The notes under the pieces are model-generated. The model was not told the DNA's origin, searched no databases, and saw nothing but the letters and a program-made list of their open reading frames with translations. A stretch of 64,000 bases of DNA from Dethiosulfatarculus sandiegensis (GTDB lineage: Bacteria > Desulfobacterota > Desulfarculia > Desulfarculales > Desulfarculaceae). Made by a program: the position numbers and the translations under genes. Below are positions 7,987-15,881 of the stretch, piece by piece. Numbering within the stretch: the stretch's first letter is position 1; every line of letters starts with the position of its first letter. Location: the NCBI RefSeq assembly GCF_000931935.2, contig NZ_AZAC01000029.1, positions 85,429 through 149,428 on the forward strand, written 5' to 3'.

Positions 7987-8771
7987 GTGTTTTCCTCCCT
8001 CAGAAGGCCTCTTGCCGGCGGCCTTTTTGCAAAGATGTTTAAGGTTCATAGCCAAATATACATACTTAGCAACCCAGTTTGGCAGGTGTCAAGAAACAGT
8101 CCGTATTTTAAAGGGCTTGGAAGTAAATGAACGATTCTCGCAAGCTGGGCTTCGCCTTTTTTGAGTAATGCAACAGACTAAAATGACACGGTAAATGGGA
8201 GTTGATTTTTTGTTTTTGGCAGATTCGGGTGAAAAAATTCAAAGAGCGCCCTGCCGGGCGTCCGATAGAGCAGTTAAAAGGCGGGGAAGGTGAAAATAAA
8301 TTTCCTCATAACTCAACCCTATTATCCAGCACGGGAAAAAATACTCTTAAATACCTCGATTTTTTCGGATCGGTCAGAGGAGCCTTTTTTGTTAAATTTT
8401 CTAAATTAAATAAAAGTAATTAGTTTACATTGCTTTGGTTTTGATCCGTCGGCATCAGCCTCGGTAAAACCTATCGAAAAAATCGGGGAATCTTTTTAGT
8501 TAATTAGACTTAACTATCTGATTGCAGCTGGGAAAAATGACGCATTCAATTAACCTAATCGTAACATTTGTGAGCGTTGCCTGTCACACAGCCGGGGTAC
8601 ACTCCTGCCATCTGAAAAAAGGGGAAGCATAAGTTTTTGAACCTGCCACAGGCAGGTCACAGGTAGGCAAAATGGTCTCACTTTTGCCTGGATTCAGGGC
8701 GGAATCAGGTTTTCTCAACATGTTACCAGGACCGCCGCCGATTTGCGGTCCAACTCCGGCGCTGGTGTGAA
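7987..8771. other. Divergent intergenic region with inverted repeats and leader hairpins
   Basis: No convincing gene. It separates the TAXI operon (minus) from the EAL-CBS-GGDEF gene (plus). It contains a spaced inverted repeat CGATTTTTTCG (8357-8367) / CGAAAAAATCG (8475-8485), and TGTGA-N10-TCACA at 8569-8588. Three short hairpins sit in the last 130 bases before the plus-strand gene: CCTGCC/GGCAGG (8642-8656), AGGCAAAA/TTTTGCCT (8665-8689) and GGACCGC/GCGGTCC (8729-8751). These make a structured leader but match no c-di-GMP riboswitch I know. Confidence 0.5.
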
Positions 8772-11093
8772 ATGGCTCTTATCCAAGATCAAACAGAACA
8801 ATTCCCCATGGTCCATATGGGTTGGGATAATGCCTTGAAAAACGGCTTTTCCGGTTCAAAAGATGCGCCGAACGCCCTGCCCAAACGCCTGGAAAAACTG
8901 ATCTCACCCTCTCACCCCTTGGCCCTTTTCTGGATCAGTGTCAAGTCGTTTGCCCTTTTTGAAAGGCTTTACGGCCCGGATGCAGGCGAACAGGTCATGT
9001 TGAGCCTGGAAAATATCCTGGGCCGGATCATTCAGGATATCCTTTCAGGCACCCGCTTGGTGGTTATGGAGAGGATGGATCGGGAGTCATTGATAATCCT
9101 TTTCCAAAACGGTGATCACACCCTGGACCAGATGATGGATAAGGCCATCAACCTGCGCATGACCGCCAAGAGCATGCTGAATGAAAAGGTGGTCGGTTTG
9201 ACCGGCAACGGCCTTAACCTGGATGTGGGCTGCTCTGAGGTGGAGTTTGACGCTCATGACAACCTTTTCAAAAAAATTTTTCAGGCTGCCGACGATGCCA
9301 AGCAAATGGCCAGGGGCATATTGGATGAAAAGAGCCTGCCCCTTATGGCAGAGTTTCGGGCCCTGCTGAAGGATTCCGGGCTTTATGCGGTTTATCAGCC
9401 CATTGTTAATTTGCAGTCCGGGGGTGTTCTGGGCTGGGAGTCGCTGGCCAGGGGGCCGCGCAGGGGTTTTTTCAGATCCCCTGCGGTTATGTTTGATTTT
9501 GCCGAGGAGGTGGGCCAGCTCTTTCCCCTGGAAAGGACCTGTCGCAAAAGAGGCATCCAAGGCCTTGGCGGACTGGCGGCCGGGCAGAAGCTTTTTCTGA
9601 ATATTCATCCCAAGACCATGGCTGACCCGGATTTCCGCCGGGGTGAAACAAAGATGATCCTGGATAAACTCGGCATAAGCCCCACTGATGTGGTCTTTGA
9701 GATTACAGAACGCCATTCTATTAAAGATTTCGGGCTGTTTTACCGCACCTTGCAGCATTATCGCTCCCAGGGATTCAAGGTGGCCATAGATGACGCAGGC
9801 ACTGGTTTCTCAGGCTTGAACCGCATAGCCAGACTGAAGCCGGATTTTCTGAAAACCGATATGAGCCTGGTCAGGGGCATTGACTCAAACCCCGTGCAAA
9901 GGGCCTTGATGGAAACCTTTGTCACCTTTGCCGATAAGATAGGTTGCTCTGTCATAGCGGAGGGTATTGAGAGCGAGGCCGAGTTGTCCTGCCTGGCCTC
10001 CATGGGGGTTCATTACGGTCAGGGGTTTTATATCGCCCGTCCGGCCACACCCAAACCCCGGATCGAATTCATCCCGCCGCCTACCGCGGCTTCTCTGCAC
10101 CAGGGAGGCTGGAAATGTTCCATCCCCCTTTTCGAGTTAATGGAACCCGCGCCTTTTGCCCATCCCAAGAGCACGGTGCGGGAGGTAAAGGTCTTGATGG
10201 ACCGTCATCCCATGACGGGAGTGGTGGTTGTAAAGGATGAAAGGCCGGTGGGGCTGGCCATGAGTCACACCCTGGACCGCCAACTCGGCACCCAATACGG
10301 CACAGCCCTTTATTACGACCGTCCGGTATCGGCTGTAATGGATTCCTCGCCCCTGGTGGCCGAAGGCAGCATGCCGGTTGAATCGGTGGCGACCAAGGCC
10401 ATGGCCAGGGAGCGTTTCAAGCTCTATGACCACATTGTGGTTACCGGCGGGGGCAAGTTCAAGGGCGTGGTAAGCGTGCAGAAGATGCTAGACGCCCTGG
10501 CCAGGGTTCAGGTGGAGATGGCCAAAGGCGCCAATCCGCTTACCGGCCTGCCGGGCAACCTGGCCCTGGAGGCTGAGATTGAAAAAAGATGCCGGAGCCG
10601 GGAACTCACCAGCATTGTTTATGTGGATCTGGATAACTTCAAGATCTTTAACGATACCTATGGCTTTGAATCCGGGGACAAGGTCTTGCGCCTTTTGTCG
10701 GATATCCTGAGTTGGGCCTGCCGCCGTCATGGTCGGGGCTACACCTTTGTGGGCCACATCGGGGGGGATGACTTTGTGATCATGAGTGAAGCCCGCAGTG
10801 TGGAGAGAATCTGCCGGGGCGTGGTGCGTTGCTTTAAACGGCTGGTGAAAAAGCTTTACAGCCCCCAGGATGCCAGGCTGGGCTATGTGAAAGCCAAGGG
10901 CCGGGACGGCAGGGAAGGCAGATTCCCCCTGGTTTCCGTCTCCATGGGCATCATGGATATATCGGGCAAAGGCACCTGTGATCTGGCCGCCATAAGTCAC
11001 CGGGCGGCAGAGGTTAAAAAATACGCCAAATCCAAAAAGGGAAGCGTCTACGTAAGAGACCGCAGAAAACCCTTGGGTGAGCCGGACGCCTAG
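8772..11093 (+). CDS. EAL-CBS-GGDEF cyclic-di-GMP signalling protein
   Basis: Cytoplasmic protein of 773 aa that probably breaks down or makes cyclic di-GMP. In order: a degenerate GGDEF-like region (about 45-185), an EAL phosphodiesterase domain (about 190-435), two CBS repeats (about 455-575) and a C-terminal GGDEF domain (about 585-765) with an intact GGDDF signature at 664-668. In the EAL domain all expected metal and catalytic positions appear present: E223 (in ESL), N277, E310, E313, D340, D341, K361, D363, E397 and Q417. Activity in both directions is therefore possible, with CBS domains as nucleotide sensors. No membrane span is seen. The ATG at 8772 has only a weak ribosome site and lies 20 nt after a GC-rich hairpin. 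Confidence 0.88.
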   Translation: MALIQDQTEQFPMVHMGWDNALKNGFSGSKDAPNALPKRLEKLISPSHPLALFWISVKSFALFERLYGPDAGEQVMLSLENILGRIIQDILSGTRLVVMERMDRESLIILFQNGDHTLDQMMDKAINLRMTAKSMLNEKVVGLTGNGLNLDVGCSEVEFDAHDNLFKKIFQAADDAKQMARGILDEKSLPLMAEFRALLKDSGLYAVYQPIVNLQSGGVLGWESLARGPRRGFFRSPAVMFDFAEEVGQLFPLERTCRKRGIQGLGGLAAGQKLFLNIHPKTMADPDFRRGETKMILDKLGISPTDVVFEITERHSIKDFGLFYRTLQHYRSQGFKVAIDDAGTGFSGLNRIARLKPDFLKTDMSLVRGIDSNPVQRALMETFVTFADKIGCSVIAEGIESEAELSCLASMGVHYGQGFYIARPATPKPRIEFIPPPTAASLHQGGWKCSIPLFELMEPAPFAHPKSTVREVKVLMDRHPMTGVVVVKDERPVGLAMSHTLDRQLGTQYGTALYYDRPVSAVMDSSPLVAEGSMPVESVATKAMARERFKLYDHIVVTGGGKFKGVVSVQKMLDALARVQVEMAKGANPLTGLPGNLALEAEIEKRCRSRELTSIVYVDLDNFKIFNDTYGFESGDKVLRLLSDILSWACRRHGRGYTFVGHIGGDDFVIMSEARSVERICRGVVRCFKRLVKKLYSPQDARLGYVKAKGRDGREGRFPLVSVSMGIMDISGKGTCDLAAISHRAAEVKKYAKSKKGSVYVRDRRKPLGEPDA

Positions 11094-11299
11094 GCAGATC
11101 CCGTTTTCCTTGGTTTTTCACCTTCCATTCATAAGATGAGCCACTGCCTTTGACTTAACTTGAGCGCTTCTTATTCCTTTTCCCATTTTATCGACACCTT
11201 TTCGTTGCAAAGTCTTCACCCTTTGGAAACCCAAAAAAATAGTCACGGAAGTAGGATTCCCCCAGATTGCTTTTTGGCTTTTTAACGGGGAGAGATGAC

Positions 11300-13756
11300 A
11301 TGAATGCAATTCCCTTGAGGGGCTGGCCCTATGGGGGGAAAAGATCACCAGTGAGACTGCTGGCTGATCTGGGGGTGAATGCGAAAAGTGATGCAACTCT
11401 CGCTGAAACCCTTCCCTTTACGGCAGAAGACACCACCTGCGGGGTGGAAAACGAACTACAGGCCGGGGTCTGCGGCAAAAGGGAAGATGTGGACCTCCCC
11501 CGGGCCATCCTGAATTCCAATTACTATCAAAACCTGCAGAAAAGGCGGCAAAGGGGCGAACTGCCCAAAAGGGCGGTTTCCGTTCTGGATGAGTGGCTTA
11601 AGGAAAACCCAAACCAGATTTGGGATAATTCCTGGGTAAGGGTGCCGATGCGCCTTTTGTCTCCCTTGGCCAGGCGGATTCTGGAGCAGGATCTACTGGC
11701 CGACAAGTCTGATCCGGATAAGGGGACCAGAAGCGACGCCGGGCGATTCCTGGATCGAGAAGCCAATGAACGCATATTAAGGATGCCTGTGAGCTATCTT
11801 TTAAAGCTCAGCCTGGCCGATAGCGTGGGGAGTCAGCCCGGCCTTTCGCCCCTGGTTCGCGAGGCCGGGCTCAAATACATGGGCCATTATTTAAGCGACA
11901 ACACCTCGCCTGAGCTCTATTCCTTTCATACCGTAAAGCTCAGTAAAAAAACCGGCATGGGAGCCGAGATCGCCAAGGAGACGGCCCGCCGCTTTGTTCT
12001 GACCCAGCTTTTGGTTCAATACGCAGAGTCCGCGCTCGGTCTGGCTGCTTCCGGACAAAAGGTGGATGTTTATTTCGCCCCCCATCCTCCGGTGCGCCAG
12101 AAAAGGCTTTCCGAAACCATACCGGATGCCTTTTATCGGGAACTGTTCATGAATCCCTGCCTGTCCGGCTGGGATGAAGGCGAGAAAAAACATCATTACA
12201 TGCACCTTTGCCACCAGGTGCTCTCCCGGGCCCAGTTCAATTCCCTGGGCAGGTTGAAAGACGCCGGAGTCATCACCAACAACCTGGTGGTGATGCCGAG
12301 CGCCTCCAATATAAGCCTGGCCAATAACGGCACCCATATCTCCCTGGGCAGTCGCAGGCTCACCAGCGCCCTGGCCGATTCCGGGTCCGGCTTTTCAGCC
12401 AGCCATGAAAAATACCTGGGCGACCTGGCCATCAAGATGAGCGAGCATTTTCTGTCCCTTTTTGTTGGCAACTACAGCGCCGCGCCCTACAGGCTATGCT
12501 TTAGCGATTTTCAACCGGAAAAACTGCTGACATTTTTGCCATATCAGCTTGATTACACCCATTTGCGCATGATCTGGCGCAGGTGGAAGAAAAAGGCCCG
12601 CTTAAAGACCCGTTTCCTGGGTTTGAGACTGACACCCTTTGGCCCGCCCTGGCTCGATGAGCCCATAAGCCGGATATTCGGTTTAAAAGGCGATTATGTG
12701 CCTGATTTCAGGCTGCTTGACTATCTGGTGGCCTTGATGAGCACAGACCGCAGCCCGGCCCTGAACGGATCGGCGGGCAACCAGGAACTCCTGAAAAAAG
12801 ACCTGGCTCAAATGGGAGTTTTCGATACGCACATGCCGGTTTACATGGCCCTGCGCCAGAGGCATTTCAGCCAGATGGGCTTCAGTGGTTTTGAAGGCCG
12901 CCACTACAGCCTTTTTTACAAGTTCAGCGAGGACCTGGGCCGGGCCGCGGACCTTCAGACCCTGGTGACCGCAGTTGCCTTCAAGCTTATAGCCAAAGGT
13001 GAATTAACCCATTCCCATATTCCCGATGATCCCCAGACCGAGAGCGAAAGGCGTCAGATTTTTTTTGGCGCGGCCATTGGCCTGCCCACCTTTTTTGTGC
13101 GGGCGGATACTGGAAACCTTTTTCTGAGGCAGATACTGGAACAGACCCGCAACCTGCGCTTCAGCCGACGTTACCCCGGCTATCTGCGGGTGATAAGGGC
13201 TGAATTCCAACAGGCTGCGGCCAGATGGCTATGCATCCAGGGCAGGGAGATCATAGCCTCGCTGGGTTTGGAAGAAACAGTCCAGGATCTGATTTGGCGG
13301 CTGGAGCACCCTGAATCACGTTCCGCCGCAGGCAGGCTCACCAGGGAGATCAACCGTAAATTGAATGTAAAGTCCCCTTGTTCTGTAAAGGCTGAAGAAT
13401 TCAACCAGGCGTGCGAGGCCTATTACAGAGATGAGCTTTGCCAAAAACACCTCAAGGAATCCTGGCTGGTATTGGAGGATGACTTGAGCGGGATGATACG
13501 CGACCCGCAGAAGATTGGCCCCCGTTTTAAAAAGGCCCTGCAAGAGCTTTTGGGCTCTCAAGACGCCCTGGACTTTGTTCAGAGTATGCAAAAACCGGTA
13601 TTGAGACGCAGCTTGCGGACCGTCGAGATCTTGAAGCTTATCAATTTGGTTTTATTGAATATACACATGAAAGATTGTCAGGTCTCTAAGAGTGAGGGTC
13701 CTGAGAGGTCGGAGAATTTGGAAAATGAAACAACCAGGCAGGCATCAGTATATTGA
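11300..13756 (+). CDS. Unrecognised large protein (818 aa), first gene of a phospholipid-linked cassette
   Basis: I do not recognise this family. The ATG at 11300 follows GGGGAG at good distance; an in-frame TTG at 11267 has no ribosome site. No signal peptide or membrane span is evident, so it is probably cytoplasmic or peripheral. Noticeable segments are YFAPHPPVRQKRL (about 258-270), a histidine-rich stretch (298-305), a polar run VMPSASNISLANNGTHISLG (331-350), a basic patch RRWKKKARLKTR (427-438), and a C-terminal hydrophobic helix near residue 780. The next gene starts 32 bases before this one stops, so translation is probably coupled, tying it to phosphatidylserine decarboxylase and the Lgt-like protein. 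A role in membrane lipid or lipoprotein chemistry is inference from context only. Confidence 0.75.
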   Translation: MNAIPLRGWPYGGKRSPVRLLADLGVNAKSDATLAETLPFTAEDTTCGVENELQAGVCGKREDVDLPRAILNSNYYQNLQKRRQRGELPKRAVSVLDEWLKENPNQIWDNSWVRVPMRLLSPLARRILEQDLLADKSDPDKGTRSDAGRFLDREANERILRMPVSYLLKLSLADSVGSQPGLSPLVREAGLKYMGHYLSDNTSPELYSFHTVKLSKKTGMGAEIAKETARRFVLTQLLVQYAESALGLAASGQKVDVYFAPHPPVRQKRLSETIPDAFYRELFMNPCLSGWDEGEKKHHYMHLCHQVLSRAQFNSLGRLKDAGVITNNLVVMPSASNISLANNGTHISLGSRRLTSALADSGSGFSASHEKYLGDLAIKMSEHFLSLFVGNYSAAPYRLCFSDFQPEKLLTFLPYQLDYTHLRMIWRRWKKKARLKTRFLGLRLTPFGPPWLDEPISRIFGLKGDYVPDFRLLDYLVALMSTDRSPALNGSAGNQELLKKDLAQMGVFDTHMPVYMALRQRHFSQMGFSGFEGRHYSLFYKFSEDLGRAADLQTLVTAVAFKLIAKGELTHSHIPDDPQTESERRQIFFGAAIGLPTFFVRADTGNLFLRQILEQTRNLRFSRRYPGYLRVIRAEFQQAAARWLCIQGREIIASLGLEETVQDLIWRLEHPESRSAAGRLTREINRKLNVKSPCSVKAEEFNQACEAYYRDELCQKHLKESWLVLEDDLSGMIRDPQKIGPRFKKALQELLGSQDALDFVQSMQKPVLRRSLRTVEILKLINLVLLNIHMKDCQVSKSEGPERSENLENETTRQASVY

Positions 13757-14741
13757 CCGGCGCACCGGTAAGGTCTGCGACGAAAAACTTTTTGCCGACA
13801 AGATGGTGAACTTCCTTTATTCCGAGGTGCGTGAAAACGCGCCCTTTGTATTCAAATCCCTTACCAGCTCCCGCGCTTCCAGCTTTTTGGGATACCTTAA
13901 TTTTGAGGCCCTGTTGGGAACCAGGCTTGCAACGCCCAAGCGCCTTTTACGGCAATGGGGGGTGGATACGGCCGAGTGCCTGGACGACCCGGCATCCCTT
14001 AATTCACCGGAAAAGGTATTCACCAGAAAAATATGTTATTGGGAATGCCGCCCCATGCCCTCTGAGCCGGGCCTGGTGGTGTCACCGGCGGATTCCCGGG
14101 TGCTTTTAGGCTCTTTTAAGGATGATTCCCTTTTATTTGTGAAAGATAAATTCTTTTCCATAAACGAGCTGTTGGGGGAGTTGAAAGGGAGATGGATCAA
14201 GGCCTTTGATCAGGGGGATTTCGCGGTGTTCCGTCTCACCCCGGATAAGTACCACTATGTGCACACCCCTGTGGCCGGCAGGGTGGTTGATATATACGAG
14301 GTGGAAGGAGCCTATCATTCCTGCAATCCCGCGGCCGTGGTCAACCTGGTCACTCCCTATTCCAAGAATAAAAGGGTGGTGACAGTTATTGACACCGATG
14401 TGCCCGGCGGCACGGGTGTGGGCCTGGTGGCCATGGTGGAGGTGGTGGCCTTGATGGTTGGCGAGGTCCTTCAGTGCTACAGCAGGCAGGCCTATGATGA
14501 TCCCTGGCCGGTTGTCCCCGGAAGTTTTCTGCTAAAAGGACGCCCCAAAAGCCTGTTCAAGCCGGGATCCAGCACTGTGATTGTTATCTGCCAGAAAGAC
14601 CGGGTCAGGTTTGACCAGGACCTGATCGACAATCTCAACAAGCCTTCCACGGTAAGCCGTTTTTCCCATGGTTTTGGCAAGCCCCTGGTGGAGACCGATA
14701 TAAAGGTGCGGGCCAGGGTGGGGTCAAGTGTTTTGGCTTGA
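13725..14741 (+). CDS. psd: Phosphatidylserine decarboxylase family protein
   Basis: Decarboxylates phosphatidylserine to phosphatidylethanolamine at the inner membrane, using a pyruvoyl group made by self-cleavage. The cleavage triad is GSS (281-283, in LFKPGSSTVIVIC), the variant seen in chlamydial and plasmodial enzymes in place of LGST; cleavage is expected between G281 and S282. Other family marks are PADSRVLLG (121-129), where PADS replaces the common PADG or PVDG, and RLTPDKYHYVHTPVAG (170-185) with its paired histidines. At 338 aa it is a full-length proenzyme of the longer type. The ATG at 13725 follows GGAGA and overlaps the upstream gene by 32 bp; a GTG at 13692 would overlap more and lacks a site. 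Confidence 0.9.
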   Translation: MKQPGRHQYIDRRTGKVCDEKLFADKMVNFLYSEVRENAPFVFKSLTSSRASSFLGYLNFEALLGTRLATPKRLLRQWGVDTAECLDDPASLNSPEKVFTRKICYWECRPMPSEPGLVVSPADSRVLLGSFKDDSLLFVKDKFFSINELLGELKGRWIKAFDQGDFAVFRLTPDKYHYVHTPVAGRVVDIYEVEGAYHSCNPAAVVNLVTPYSKNKRVVTVIDTDVPGGTGVGLVAMVEVVALMVGEVLQCYSRQAYDDPWPVVPGSFLLKGRPKSLFKPGSSTVIVICQKDRVRFDQDLIDNLNKPSTVSRFSHGFGKPLVETDIKVRARVGSSVLA

Positions 14742-14762
14742 GCTTTTCAGGGGGAGAGAGAA

Positions 14763-15818
14763 ATGATAAATGAAATTTTTGTGCTGGGCCTGGCAGGGGT
14801 CTACGGAGTGCTGCTCTTTTGGGCCTGTCGCAGCCTTCCCGGCGAGAAATGGCAGATCGCCTGCGCCATTCCCACTAAAAAAGATGAAACCGGCCATTGG
14901 CAGGGGCGCAATGTCACCTATTACGGCATATTCTCAGCCAATGCCCTGGCTTTATCTTTGGCCATGATCTTCATGATGCTGGGTTCGCTAAGGGTGAGCG
15001 CAGGTAAAACCCTTTTGTTCATGGCCCCGCTCCTTTTGGTCTGTATCCCGGCCTCCAGCCTGGTGGCCCGCTGGGTGGAGAAAAAACCCGCCACCCTGAC
15101 CATCGGCGGGGCCTCTTTTGTGGGGCTTATCCTGGCCCCCTGGCTGGTCCTGGCCACCCGGGCCATATTGGGTGATCAGGCCGGAGCGGGGCTCAGGGTG
15201 CTGCCTGTCATGGCCTGCCTGACGGTGTGCTATGCCTTTGGCGAAGGCTTGGGGCGCTTGGCCTGTGTCAGCTTCGGCTGCTGTTACGGAAAGCCCATCT
15301 CGGAATGCCCCGCCTTGATTCAAAAACTTTTCGGTGGCCTGGCCTTCAGGTTTGAGGGGCATACCAAAAAAATAGCCTATGAAAGCGGCTGGGAAGGCAG
15401 ACCGGTTTTACCTGTACAGGCCATTACCTCGGTGATCTATGTCGGCACCGGTCTTTTGGGGCTTTATCTGTTTCTTTTGGATTATTTCAGCGCGGCTTTT
15501 TATGTGAGCCTTTTGATAACCGGCCTGTGGCGGGCTTATTCCGAGACCCTGCGGGCCGATTACCGGGGCAAGGGCAAATTGAGCGCCTACCAGTGGATGG
15601 CCTTGGCCTCCATACCTTATGGCGTGTGTGTGGGGCTATTGTTTCCTGTGCATGGACTTTTGAATCCGCCGGACGCGGAGCTTGGCTTCCTGGCTTTGTG
15701 GAATCCCTGGGTCTTGATTCTTTTACAGGCCCTTTGGCTGGCCATTTTGGTTCATTCCGGAGCCAGCAAGGTCACCGCTTCCACCATAAGCTTCCACGTA
15801 GTCAAGGATAAGACCTGA
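14763..15818 (+). CDS. Prolipoprotein diacylglyceryl transferase-like membrane protein (GCCYG variant)
   Basis: Polytopic membrane protein of 351 aa related to Lgt, which moves diacylglycerol from phosphatidylglycerol to lipoprotein cysteines. The Lgt-like core is GEGLGRLACVSFGCCYGKP (160-178), carrying the conserved arginine (R165), and later LWRAYSETLRADYRG with R257 and E261 four residues apart as in Lgt. The asparagine and glutamate of the standard GRxGNFxNxE motif are replaced by a GCCYG sequence, so this is a paralogue whose substrate may differ. It starts 21 bp after psd, with a GGGGGAGAG ribosome site, and is followed by a strong terminator, so it closes the three-gene cassette. Confidence 0.8.
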   Translation: MINEIFVLGLAGVYGVLLFWACRSLPGEKWQIACAIPTKKDETGHWQGRNVTYYGIFSANALALSLAMIFMMLGSLRVSAGKTLLFMAPLLLVCIPASSLVARWVEKKPATLTIGGASFVGLILAPWLVLATRAILGDQAGAGLRVLPVMACLTVCYAFGEGLGRLACVSFGCCYGKPISECPALIQKLFGGLAFRFEGHTKKIAYESGWEGRPVLPVQAITSVIYVGTGLLGLYLFLLDYFSAAFYVSLLITGLWRAYSETLRADYRGKGKLSAYQWMALASIPYGVCVGLLFPVHGLLNPPDAELGFLALWNPWVLILLQALWLAILVHSGASKVTASTISFHVVKDKT

Positions 15819-15845
15819 TAGCTTCGAGTTTTTGAATGCTTGAAA

Positions 15846-15881
15846 CCGGAGCCCCCGGCTAAAAGGGCTCCGGCTTTTTTT
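15846..15881 (+). terminator. Rho-independent terminator of the psd cassette
   Basis: CCGGAGCCC (15846-15854) pairs with GGGCTCCGG (15865-15873) and is followed by CTTTTTTT. The T-run touches the stop codon of the convergent metallophosphoesterase gene. Confidence 0.9.

Noticed and set aside
8569..8588. TGTGA-N10-TCACA as a CRP site
   Set aside because: CRP and HcpR sites need six bases between half-sites; ten here.
8642..8751. Cyclic-di-GMP (GEMM) riboswitch before the EAL-CBS-GGDEF gene
   Set aside because: Hairpins are present, but the GEMM core sequence and its GNRA tetraloop/receptor are missing.
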